Below are positions 25,921 through 33,901 of a stretch of DNA of 64,000 nt, one piece after another. Below the pieces are notes generated by a model, which had not been told where the DNA came from, ran no database searches, and saw only the letters and a list, made by a program, of their open reading frames with translations. The stretch comes from Mycobacterium sp. ACS4331 (lineage in GTDB: Bacteria > Actinomycetota > Actinomycetes > Mycobacteriales > Mycobacteriaceae): contig NZ_LZHW01000093.1 of assembly GCF_001667265.1 (NCBI RefSeq), forward strand, positions 54,000 to 117,999, read 5' to 3'. The position numbers and the translations under genes are program-made. The first letter of the stretch is position 1, and each line of letters begins with the position of its first letter.

Positions 25921-27489
25921 ATGAGCGAAACCATCGATTCGTCCTCGGCCGGATCCTCCGGATCCAGCACATCCGTACAGCGGCTCAAACCCAACGCCGT
26001 CGGCCTGATCGGCGTGCTCTTCATGGCCGTGGCCACAGCCGCGCCGATCACCGCGATGGTCGGAAACGTGCCGATCGCAGTCGGTTTCGGAAACGGCGCG
26101 TACGCACCCGCGGGTTACTTCGTCGCCACGATCGTCCTGACCCTGTTCGCCATCGGTTACGCGGCGATGAGTAAGCACATCACCGCGACCGGTGCGTTCT
26201 ACGGCTACATCTCGCACGGTCTGGGCCGAATCGTCGGTCTGGGCGCGGGATTCCTGACCGCACTGGCCTACATGGTGTTCGAGGCGTCGCTGATCGGGAT
26301 CTTCTCCTTCTTCGGCAACGACCTGTTCAAGTCCTTCTTCGGGGTCGACGTGCCGTGGATCGTCTTCGCGGTCGTGATGCTCGCGGTGAACGCGGTGCTG
26401 ACCTACTTCGACATCAACCTCGCGGCCAAGGTGCTCGGTGTCTTCCTGATCACCGAGATCATCATGCTCGCACTGATGGCGGGTTCGGTGGTGTTCACCG
26501 GCGGCGGTCCAGAGGGCTGGTCGCTGGGATCGCTCAACCCGATCAACGGGTTCACGAGCCTGTCCGGTGAGGTCGCCGGAGTCGACGGCAGCATGATCAC
26601 GGTCGCGGGATCCGCCGGCGTCGGCCTGTTCTTCGCCTTCTGGTCGTGGGTGGGATTCGAGTCGTCGGCCATGTACGGCGAGGAGTCCCGCAACCCGAAG
26701 AAGATCATCCCGATCGCGGTGATCAGTTCGGTGGTGGGAATCGGCGTGTTCTACGTCCTGGTGTCATGGCTGGCGATCGTCGGCACGGGTCCCGAGAAGT
26801 CCGTCGCCCTGGCGCAGGACGCCTCGACCGCCGGTGACATCTTCTTCACCCCGGTGCACGAGCACTTCGGCGTGTGGGCCGTCGACATGTTCAAGATCCT
26901 GCTGATGACCGGATCGTTCGCGTGCGGCATGGCGTTCCACAATTGTGCGGCGCGTTACCTGTACGCCCTTGGCCGGGAGAACGTCATCCCGGGCATGCGC
27001 CGCACCATCGGGACCACCCACCCCGTCCACGGCTCGCCCCACATCGCCGGGTTCGTCCAGACCGGATTCGCCACGGCCGTGGTGCTGTTCTTCGATGTCA
27101 CCGGGCGCGACCCGTACACGGGTCTGTACGGACTGATGGCCCTGCTCGGCACGACGGCCATCATGATCGTCCAGGCGCTCGCGGCCTTCTCGGTCATCTC
27201 GTACTTCCACGTGCACAAGAACCATCCGGACACCGCGCACTGGTTCAAGACCTTCCTGGCACCGCTTCTGGGCGGGCTCGGCATGGCGTACGTGATCTAC
27301 CTCCTGACCAAGAACGCCTCCTTCGCGGCCGGCTCTGCCGCGAGCGACTGGATCTTCAGCTCCATCCCGATCGTGGTCGGTGGTGTGGGCGTGGCGGGTA
27401 TCGTGTGGGCCATCTACCTCAAATACAAAGATCCGCAGCGTTATTCGGATCTGGGTCGGACCGTGCTGGAGGAGGCGCACGAACGGTGA
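25921..27489 (+). CDS. APC-superfamily amino acid/polyamine/amine permease
   Basis: 522 aa with 12-13 membrane helices. Helix 1 carries the APC consensus (LFMAVATAAPITAMVGNVP), and a loop contains WVGFESSAMYGEESRNPKK, the E-E-x-x-x-P family signature. The uncharged Ser-rich N-tail and the Glu/Arg C-tail are cytoplasmic. It imports an amine or amino acid with protons. Its stop overlaps the GTG of the phospho-lyase (GTGA), so transport and degradation are coupled. By context the likely cargo is ethanolamine or another amino alcohol. Confidence 0.9.
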   Translation: MSETIDSSSAGSSGSSTSVQRLKPNAVGLIGVLFMAVATAAPITAMVGNVPIAVGFGNGAYAPAGYFVATIVLTLFAIGYAAMSKHITATGAFYGYISHGLGRIVGLGAGFLTALAYMVFEASLIGIFSFFGNDLFKSFFGVDVPWIVFAVVMLAVNAVLTYFDINLAAKVLGVFLITEIIMLALMAGSVVFTGGGPEGWSLGSLNPINGFTSLSGEVAGVDGSMITVAGSAGVGLFFAFWSWVGFESSAMYGEESRNPKKIIPIAVISSVVGIGVFYVLVSWLAIVGTGPEKSVALAQDASTAGDIFFTPVHEHFGVWAVDMFKILLMTGSFACGMAFHNCAARYLYALGRENVIPGMRRTIGTTHPVHGSPHIAGFVQTGFATAVVLFFDVTGRDPYTGLYGLMALLGTTAIMIVQALAAFSVISYFHVHKNHPDTAHWFKTFLAPLLGGLGMAYVIYLLTKNASFAAGSAASDWIFSSIPIVVGGVGVAGIVWAIYLKYKDPQRYSDLGRTVLEEAHER

Positions 27490-28829
27490 CCTCACAGTCG
27501 CACGCGCACGCCCCGGCGCCGGGGTTCTCCAACATCATGGACTCCAACAGCTACCGCGGCGGTCAGAGTCTCGACCCCGACGCCGCGGCTCTGATCTCCT
27601 CGCGGGAGCGCGTGCTGGGCCCGGCGTACCGGCTGTTCTACGAACGGCCGGTACACCTGGTCCGCGGTCAGGGCACCCGACTGTTCGACGCGCACGACAC
27701 GCCCCACCTGGACGCCTACAACAATGTCGCCAGCGTCGGGCACTGCCATCCGCGCGTGGTCGCCGCCGTCACTCGGCAGCTCGGCCTGCTCAACACCCAC
27801 ACCCGCTACCTGCACGACGGCATCGTCGACTACTCCCAGCGCCTGCTGCAGACCATGCCCGATGAGATCGACCAGGTGATGTACGCGTGTACGGGATCGG
27901 AGGCCAACGATCTCGCACTCCGCGTGGCGCAGATGGCCACCGGCGCCACCGGCGTGATCGTCACCAGCGACGCCTACCACGGCAACACCGAGGCGGTGAC
28001 GGCGATCTCGCCGTCGATCGGCGGGGCGACCACACTGGGACCGCACGTGCGGACCGTCGCGGCCCCCGATTCGTACCGGTGGGGGGAGCGGACGGCCGAG
28101 GTCTTCCTGTCCGATGTCGAACGGGCGATCGCAGACCTGGCCCAGGCCGGTTACGGGTGCAGCGCGTTGATCGTCGACACCATCTTCTCCTCCGACGGCA
28201 TCTACCCCGATCCGACGGTGCTGGCCCCCGCGGTGGCTGCGGCGCGCCGGGCCGGCGCGGTGTTCATCGCCGACGAGGTCCAGCCGGGATTCGGCCGCAC
28301 CGGGGACGGAATGTGGGGATTCACCCGCCACGGCGTGACACCTGATCTGGTGACGATGGGCAAACCGATGGCCAACGGACTGCCCGTGGCCGCGATGGCC
28401 GCGCGGTCGGAGGTGTTGTCCGCCTTCGCGCGCGCAGTGCCCTATTTCAACACCTTTGGGGGCAACCCGGTGTCGATGGCCGCGGCCGGCGCGGTGCTGG
28501 ATGTGATCGAGGAGGAGGGCCTGATCGACAACGCCGCGCGCGTCGGTGCGGCGCTGCGCACCGAACTGGCCGCGCTGACGGCCGACGACCCGACCATCGG
28601 TGAGGTCCGCGGTGCGGGGCTCTACATCGGCGTCGAGGTCGTCGACGGCGCGGGTGTGGCCGACCGGGCGAGGGCCCACGCGATGGTCAACGCCATGCGT
28701 GAGCAGCGCGTGCTGATCTCGGTGTGCGGACGTGACGGCAACGTGTTGAAGATCAGGCCGCCGTTGGTGTTCTCGTCCTCGGACGTGGACTGGTTCTGCA
28801 CGGCGTTTGCGGCGGTGCTGGCGGGCTGA
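27486..28829 (+). CDS. Class-III aminotransferase-fold phospho-lyase (ETNPPL/PHYKPL-like)
   Basis: 447 aa from the GTG overlapping the permease stop. It is a PLP enzyme with the Schiff-base lysine K293 in VTMGKPMANG and the pyridine-N aspartate D263 in IADEVQPGFGRTG. The sequence is unusually close to human ethanolamine-phosphate phospho-lyase: NNVASVGHCHPRVV, LLNTHTRYLHD, YFNTFGGNPVS and NVLKIRPPLVF have near-identical counterparts there. Those enzymes do not transaminate. They eliminate phosphate and ammonia from phosphoethanolamine (to acetaldehyde) or phosphohydroxylysine. The kinase and permease neighbours fit this. The substrate is inferred. Confidence 0.88.
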   Translation: MTSQSHAHAPAPGFSNIMDSNSYRGGQSLDPDAAALISSRERVLGPAYRLFYERPVHLVRGQGTRLFDAHDTPHLDAYNNVASVGHCHPRVVAAVTRQLGLLNTHTRYLHDGIVDYSQRLLQTMPDEIDQVMYACTGSEANDLALRVAQMATGATGVIVTSDAYHGNTEAVTAISPSIGGATTLGPHVRTVAAPDSYRWGERTAEVFLSDVERAIADLAQAGYGCSALIVDTIFSSDGIYPDPTVLAPAVAAARRAGAVFIADEVQPGFGRTGDGMWGFTRHGVTPDLVTMGKPMANGLPVAAMAARSEVLSAFARAVPYFNTFGGNPVSMAAAGAVLDVIEEEGLIDNAARVGAALRTELAALTADDPTIGEVRGAGLYIGVEVVDGAGVADRARAHAMVNAMREQRVLISVCGRDGNVLKIRPPLVFSSSDVDWFCTAFAAVLAG

Positions 28830-30554
28830 TCACCCGGCCGGCGGCCCGGCCGGTGGCTCGGCGACCGCCGGCGAGGGTGGTTCGGTGACCTCGTAGACGC
28901 GAAACCGCTCGTCGCCGGTGGCGCCGTAGACGGTGAGCGCCAGCCTTCCGATCCCGGCGCCGTCGGCCCATATCGTCGGGTATCGCCGGTTGACGGCGTC
29001 CGCGTCGGTCACGGCTGGATTGACCGTGACGATGTATCGAACTCCGTAGTCCCACGGCCGATTCAGGGCGGCCCTGAAGTCGTAGTCACTGGTGATGACG
29101 AACTGGCGGGGGCGGTCGGACTCCAACCAGACCCCCCAGGTGGCGAAGCTGTCCATGAGGACCGAGCCGTCCGGCAGGTTCCGTCGGTCGAAGTAGTCGG
29201 CCAGTGTGCGGTCGGTGACCAGGAGGCGCCGATACCACTGCTGCTGGCTGGATTCATCGCCGTCGCGCATGAGCGACATGAGGCCGAACTGCAACTGCTG
29301 GTTGCCGATCCGCGAGTCAGCGGAGGCCAGCAGCGTCACTGGGAAGCCGACCGCTATGGACAGTGAGATCAGCACAGCGCCCAGTTTCGCCACTGGAGTG
29401 CCGGTGCGCCATCTGCTCGGCTGCTCGGCGCCGGGACGCCAGCAGGTAATCGCGATGCACAGCACCAGCGGGACCGCCATCAGGTAGAACCTGAACCAGC
29501 CGAACGTCAGCGACGAGTACTGACCCCACATCGTGAACAGGACCATGGGGCCGATCGCGGCGACTGCGACCAGATGTTCGACCCTTCGGGTGAGGACGGT
29601 GAGTGCGACCGCGCCGGCGACCGCGATGACGACGAACGGCTGCATGCCGAGCAGTCGGGCCGCGATCACGACCCAGTCCGAGGACGCCGCCAGGCCCTGT
29701 GGGCCGCCGTGGCTTGCCGCGGCAGAGACCTGACTCTCGTTGCCGTACTGCGAGGAGACCGTCGCGAACAGCTGGTCGCTGACGATCCATCCGGTGATCG
29801 CCCATATCGCCGCGCTCAGAACGATCGGGAAGGCCACGATGCTGACAGACAGCAGCGAATTCGCGAGCCGTTCGCCCGGCGGTGGGCGCAGCCAGGCGAG
29901 GACGGCGACCAGCAGCATGACCCCACATGCGGCAGGGACGAGTTCGTACCGGGCGAGATATCCGACCCCCAAAGCGATTCCGGCCCAACCGAGGTGTCCG
30001 GGCCAGCGGGAATCCACCCACAGCAGCAGGTAGCGGACCGCCCACAGGACGCAGAACATCTGCGCCGCCTCGCTCATCCCGGAGGCCCCGTAGACGATGA
30101 TCGCCGGCTGCAGCGCGAAACATCCCACCGCCAGCCACACCCACCCGGTACCCAGCCCACGGTCCAGCGCGATCCGGCGGATCATCACCGCGGCCGCGGC
30201 CATGAACATCGAGCTTTGAATGACACCGGCCAGACCATGTGTCTTGAGCGCCGGCCACCAGTGACTCAAGCCCATCAGCGGAATCTGAACGAGGCTGGGA
30301 AGGGGATTCCAGACGAACCCGATGGCCGAGAGATGCGCATGACGACTCATCACCACGTAACCCGCGTTGGCCACCCGGCTCGGGGAGTCGGGGTCGAAGA
30401 GGTTGTAGCGCAGAACCAGTACTGCTCCGACGGCGAAGTACAACGCGCTCAGTCCGGCGAACAGTGCCAGGCCCACTGCGCGCCGGGGTTGGTGCGGTGG
30501 GCGCTCCAGGGGGGCTGGGGTCGGCGCGCTCGGCGCCGATGCGGTGACGGTCAC
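28830..30554 (-). CDS. GT-C type membrane glycosyltransferase (ArnT/PMT-like)
   Basis: 574 aa from the GTG at 30554, four bases after the stop of the BcsB-like gene. About 11-12 helices span residues 25-430, then a C-terminal extracytoplasmic domain of about 140 residues. The first outer loop carries acidic residues (NLFDPDSPSRVANAGYV), the position of the catalytic Asp in polyprenyl-phosphate-sugar-dependent GT-C enzymes. It would add a sugar on the outer face of the membrane. It is the last gene of a four-gene operon with a GT2 synthase and a BcsB-like protein, so it probably decorates or starts the same glycan. Sugar donor unknown. Confidence 0.8.
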   Translation of the reverse strand: MTVTASAPSAPTPAPLERPPHQPRRAVGLALFAGLSALYFAVGAVLVLRYNLFDPDSPSRVANAGYVVMSRHAHLSAIGFVWNPLPSLVQIPLMGLSHWWPALKTHGLAGVIQSSMFMAAAAVMIRRIALDRGLGTGWVWLAVGCFALQPAIIVYGASGMSEAAQMFCVLWAVRYLLLWVDSRWPGHLGWAGIALGVGYLARYELVPAACGVMLLVAVLAWLRPPPGERLANSLLSVSIVAFPIVLSAAIWAITGWIVSDQLFATVSSQYGNESQVSAAASHGGPQGLAASSDWVVIAARLLGMQPFVVIAVAGAVALTVLTRRVEHLVAVAAIGPMVLFTMWGQYSSLTFGWFRFYLMAVPLVLCIAITCWRPGAEQPSRWRTGTPVAKLGAVLISLSIAVGFPVTLLASADSRIGNQQLQFGLMSLMRDGDESSQQQWYRRLLVTDRTLADYFDRRNLPDGSVLMDSFATWGVWLESDRPRQFVITSDYDFRAALNRPWDYGVRYIVTVNPAVTDADAVNRRYPTIWADGAGIGRLALTVYGATGDERFRVYEVTEPPSPAVAEPPAGPPAG

Positions 30555-30558
30555 GGGC

Positions 30559-32448
30559 CTATTCGCGATTGCGGTTTCGCCGGCGGGCCAGCACTGCGAC
30601 AACGGCGCCGATCACCAGCAGCGCTCCGATCAGCCCGGAGGCCACCGCCCACCACCGCCACCCGTCACCGGGATACTCGTTGACCAGCGCACCGCCCTCT
30701 CGCACGGTGAGATTCACCGGGACGCCGGCCGCTCCGGTCGCGACCACATCACCGGTCAGTGACGCCCAGCGCCCCTCCAGGCCGCGGATGTGGTCGAAGG
30801 TTCGCTCGATCAGTTCCGTGGCACCACTGATCGCCAACACGTTGCGGTCCGCGGCGGTGAACGCCTGGATGACGCCCACCGGACCATTCAGATTCATCCC
30901 GGTGACGGGATGGCCGCTGACCAGGAGGGTGTGGTCGGCTCCGGTCAGCAGCGGTGCGTTCAGCCCCGCGTCGCGCAGCACGTCACCCGGGGCAACGACG
31001 AGCAGGCCGGCGCCCGACCCAACGGTGTCGGCCAGCGGGGTCAACCGCGGCTGGAGAATCACACTGGACTGTTGGCCCATCAGGTTGATCGCCTGTGCGG
31101 CGTACCGAATGTCGTGCGCCTCGGTGACCGCCACGTCGAAGTCCGGGGTGAAGGCACCCGGCAGCACCGGGAACCCACCGCGGTTGTCGGTGCCCGGTGT
31201 GACGGTGACCGTCGACGCCGGATTCAGGGTGAAAGTGATTCGATCCGACGGCGGTGCGCACTGCTGCTGCGGTACGTAGCGCAGTTCGACGGCTATTCCG
31301 ACGTTGGACGTGATGGATTCCTTGGGGATGTCACCGGTGACATCGAGTTGTCCTGACGCGTCGAGCACCCGGGAGGCGACGACGGTGGATCCCGACCGGA
31401 TCACCACCGAACCCTCGCCACGGACGATCGGCGTGTAGTCGGCCAGCACGTGAATCCTGGCGTGCTGGACGGGTCCGACTCCGAAGGCCGCGGTGTCGAA
31501 ACCGACGTACTGGGTCGTGCTGCCCTGCACGGACGTCGACGCGGTCATCCCGAGTTCGTCGAAGGTCTTGATGGTGGTGGTCTTGGGTTTGTCGTCCACG
31601 ACCGAATCGACACTCGCGGCGGCGGTTTGGGCCAGTGCCACTCGTCGGTCGGCGAACAGCTGGGTCTGATTGAGCAGTTCGGCGCCGGAGCCGGTGATCA
31701 CCAGGGTCGACTCGGGGGTGCCGGGATACTCGATGAACATGCCGGAATCCGGACTGTGCCGGATGTCCACCACTCGTTGCAGCGGGCCCCCCGTTGGGGT
31801 GATCTCGGCGGAGGTGTCCACGTCGATGCGGACGGGGATCGGCCGGTACAGGTGCGTGAGTTTGGCGACGAGGCTCAGCGCCGCCTGCTGCACATCGGTG
31901 GCGGGGTCCGGTCCGACTCGGATCACGATGCGTTCGAGGTAGCCGGGCAGGAAGTCGGCGATCGTGGCGGGGTTGGGCACCTCACCGGAGAACACGGTGG
32001 CGAGCTGGGTGAGCGCCACGGTGGGTGGGCGAGTGCACCCGTCGACGTGTTGATTGCCGTCACGCAGAACGAAACTCAGCTTGGCCCTGCCCTCGACGAT
32101 CTGGGCGTTGGCGGTGTCGACGGCGAACCAGACGGTGCTCTGGTCCGCGGGTACGACGATGCCGCCGAGCACCGTACCGGCTGCGTCGACCACGTCGACC
32201 CGCCCGGCGACCACGTTGACCACCGATCCGATGAAACCGGTCAGCACGGTGGGCACCACACCGGGGGGCACCGGAACGGCGACGTCGTTGGGCTGGTCGG
32301 AACCGACGATGTCGATTCGATCGGGCAGCCCGAGCTGCCGCCAGCCGATGCCGGGGTTCTCCTCCGGTTCGGCAGCGGCAGAGGCGGCGTTCGCGACGGC
32401 CATCACGGCCACCGTCAGGGCGGCGAGGAGTCTGAGCAGAAGGAACAT
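30559..32448 (-). CDS. BcsB-like exported polysaccharide-synthase partner
   Basis: 629 aa. It has a signal peptide (FLLLRLLAALTVAVMAVANA), a large beta-rich external region of about 550 residues, and a single C-terminal membrane anchor (WWAVASGLIGALLVIGAVVAVLA) with a basic tail. This is the layout of BcsB, the periplasmic subunit that holds BcsA and guides the polymer out. Strand patterns such as DYTPIVRGEGSVVIRSGS and VAVELRYVP recur, as in BcsB carbohydrate-binding/flavodoxin-like repeats. The final helix could pack against the GT2 protein encoded just upstream, 10 bases away. The actual polymer is not known to be cellulose. Confidence 0.8.
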   Translation of the reverse strand: MFLLLRLLAALTVAVMAVANAASAAAEPEENPGIGWRQLGLPDRIDIVGSDQPNDVAVPVPPGVVPTVLTGFIGSVVNVVAGRVDVVDAAGTVLGGIVVPADQSTVWFAVDTANAQIVEGRAKLSFVLRDGNQHVDGCTRPPTVALTQLATVFSGEVPNPATIADFLPGYLERIVIRVGPDPATDVQQAALSLVAKLTHLYRPIPVRIDVDTSAEITPTGGPLQRVVDIRHSPDSGMFIEYPGTPESTLVITGSGAELLNQTQLFADRRVALAQTAAASVDSVVDDKPKTTTIKTFDELGMTASTSVQGSTTQYVGFDTAAFGVGPVQHARIHVLADYTPIVRGEGSVVIRSGSTVVASRVLDASGQLDVTGDIPKESITSNVGIAVELRYVPQQQCAPPSDRITFTLNPASTVTVTPGTDNRGGFPVLPGAFTPDFDVAVTEAHDIRYAAQAINLMGQQSSVILQPRLTPLADTVGSGAGLLVVAPGDVLRDAGLNAPLLTGADHTLLVSGHPVTGMNLNGPVGVIQAFTAADRNVLAISGATELIERTFDHIRGLEGRWASLTGDVVATGAAGVPVNLTVREGGALVNEYPGDGWRWWAVASGLIGALLVIGAVVAVLARRRNRNRE

Positions 32449-32458
32449 GTCGGCGCTG

Positions 32459-33901
32459 TCATTTCTGTATCGAGTAGGGGATGGCCAGTCCGTGCACCGT
32501 CTTCTCCCAGAAGAACGGACGGAAGATCAACTGGTAGATCGCCTTCAATGCGGCGACCGACTGCAGGAACCAGTACAGCGGAACGAGCAGGGCTGCCCAC
32601 CACAGGTACGGCTTGCCGAGCACCTGCGCGACGATCAGCTCGATGAAGATGAACAGTGGCGTCCCGATGATGAAGGTGGCAAGGCAGATGTAGTAGGTGA
32701 ACGGTGGAAACAGCGCCGAGATCGTCGAGGGGTGACCGAGTATCCAGATCACCATCGTCGACCAGAAGACGAGGTTCAGGGCGCTGGTGATCGGAATCGC
32801 CCCGGTCATGTTGACCAGCCTGAGCAGAGCCACGGTGCCGATCTCCCGGCGCAGCTGCAGCGGGTGGCGAAGGTGGACGAAGGTGGTCTGCAGGTAACCC
32901 TTGTACCAGCGGGACCGCTGCCGGATCCAGTTCACGACATCGGAATTGGCCTCTTCGAGAGTGGTGGAGTCGAGGATCAGGGTCTTGTACCCGTGCCGCG
33001 CCAACCGGACGCCGAGGTCAGCGTCCTCGGTGACGTTGAACTCGTCCCACCCGCCGACCGCATGCCAGACCCGGGCCGGCATGTGGTTGGAGGTCCCGCC
33101 GAGCGGCACGACGCAGCCGGCGTTCTCGACTGCCGGCAGTACCAGACCGAACCACTGGTCGTATTCCAAGGAGAACCAGCGCGTCAGCAGATTCTGGCGT
33201 TCGTTGAAATAGGCGAGCCGCGCCTGCAGGCACCCGACGTCCTCGGGCAGGTTCCGGAAGGCCGCCACCGCGCGCCGAAGTTGCAGCGGGTCGGGGATGT
33301 CCTCGGCGTCGTAGATGGTGACCAGCTCGCCCCTGCGGTCCGGGAGGAGCATCCCGTAGTTGCAGGCCTTGGGCTTGGTCTTGGGCAGGCTGTGCGGCAC
33401 GAGGACGACGCGGATGTTCTCCATCGGCAGGTTGGACAGCGCGTTCTGCGTCTCGGTGTCGTCCTCCTCCACCAGCAGCAGCAGTTCGAGTCGGTCGCTG
33501 GGGTAGTCGAGTCGGCAGACACCGTTGATCAGGTCCTCCACGATCTTGGGCTCGTGGTAGACCGGCAGCAGCACCGTGTAGACGGGCAGTTCGTCGTCGG
33601 GAATCGACAAGGCCTGCTCGTCGCTGATGGTGACGAAGGATGGGGAGCGAAGTCCCTTGAGGATCAGGAGGTTTCGGTCGACCGTCGACACCAGGTAGAC
33701 CAGTGCCGTCGCCGTCAACAACAGGACCGGGAGGTACCGGGGTGCCAGCACGCTCAGACAGGCGATGAGGACTGCTGCCACGCCCAGCCGGATCAGTGAC
33801 CTGCCCTGCAGCACAGTGCGCGCCGACAGGTGCGCGGGCAGGTGCGGTCGAGGGAGATGGGGTAAATGCAGATGGGGTCGGTGCTGGTGGTCGTCACCCA
33901 T
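32459..33901 (-). CDS. Processive family-2 glycosyltransferase (BcsA/NfrB-like synthase)
   Basis: 480 aa. Two N-terminal helices, a cytoplasmic GT-A domain, then four to five C-terminal helices. The catalytic series is complete: EEDD, YDAED, VTEDADLG and RQRSRWYKGYLQT (the Q-x-x-R-W motif of polymerising synthases). The GGTSNHMPARVW segment and the EEAN region resemble NfrB/XagB-type synthases. There is no C-terminal PilZ or N-terminal MshEN cyclic-di-GMP domain; the protein stops soon after the last helix. The N-terminus is a His-rich tail (HQHRPHLHLPHLPRPHLPAH), which is unusual. Its ATG lies inside the end of the upstream gene (8-base overlap). Confidence 0.88.
   Translation of the reverse strand: MGDDHQHRPHLHLPHLPRPHLPAHLSARTVLQGRSLIRLGVAAVLIACLSVLAPRYLPVLLLTATALVYLVSTVDRNLLILKGLRSPSFVTISDEQALSIPDDELPVYTVLLPVYHEPKIVEDLINGVCRLDYPSDRLELLLLVEEDDTETQNALSNLPMENIRVVLVPHSLPKTKPKACNYGMLLPDRRGELVTIYDAEDIPDPLQLRRAVAAFRNLPEDVGCLQARLAYFNERQNLLTRWFSLEYDQWFGLVLPAVENAGCVVPLGGTSNHMPARVWHAVGGWDEFNVTEDADLGVRLARHGYKTLILDSTTLEEANSDVVNWIRQRSRWYKGYLQTTFVHLRHPLQLRREIGTVALLRLVNMTGAIPITSALNLVFWSTMVIWILGHPSTISALFPPFTYYICLATFIIGTPLFIFIELIVAQVLGKPYLWWAALLVPLYWFLQSVAALKAIYQLIFRPFFWEKTVHGLAIPYSIQK

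Noticed and set aside
27486..28829. Calling this gene an ordinary class-III aminotransferase (4-aminobutyrate or ornithine type)
   Set aside because: Full-length similarity to phospho-lyases of the ETNPPL/PHYKPL group and the kinase/permease context fit better.
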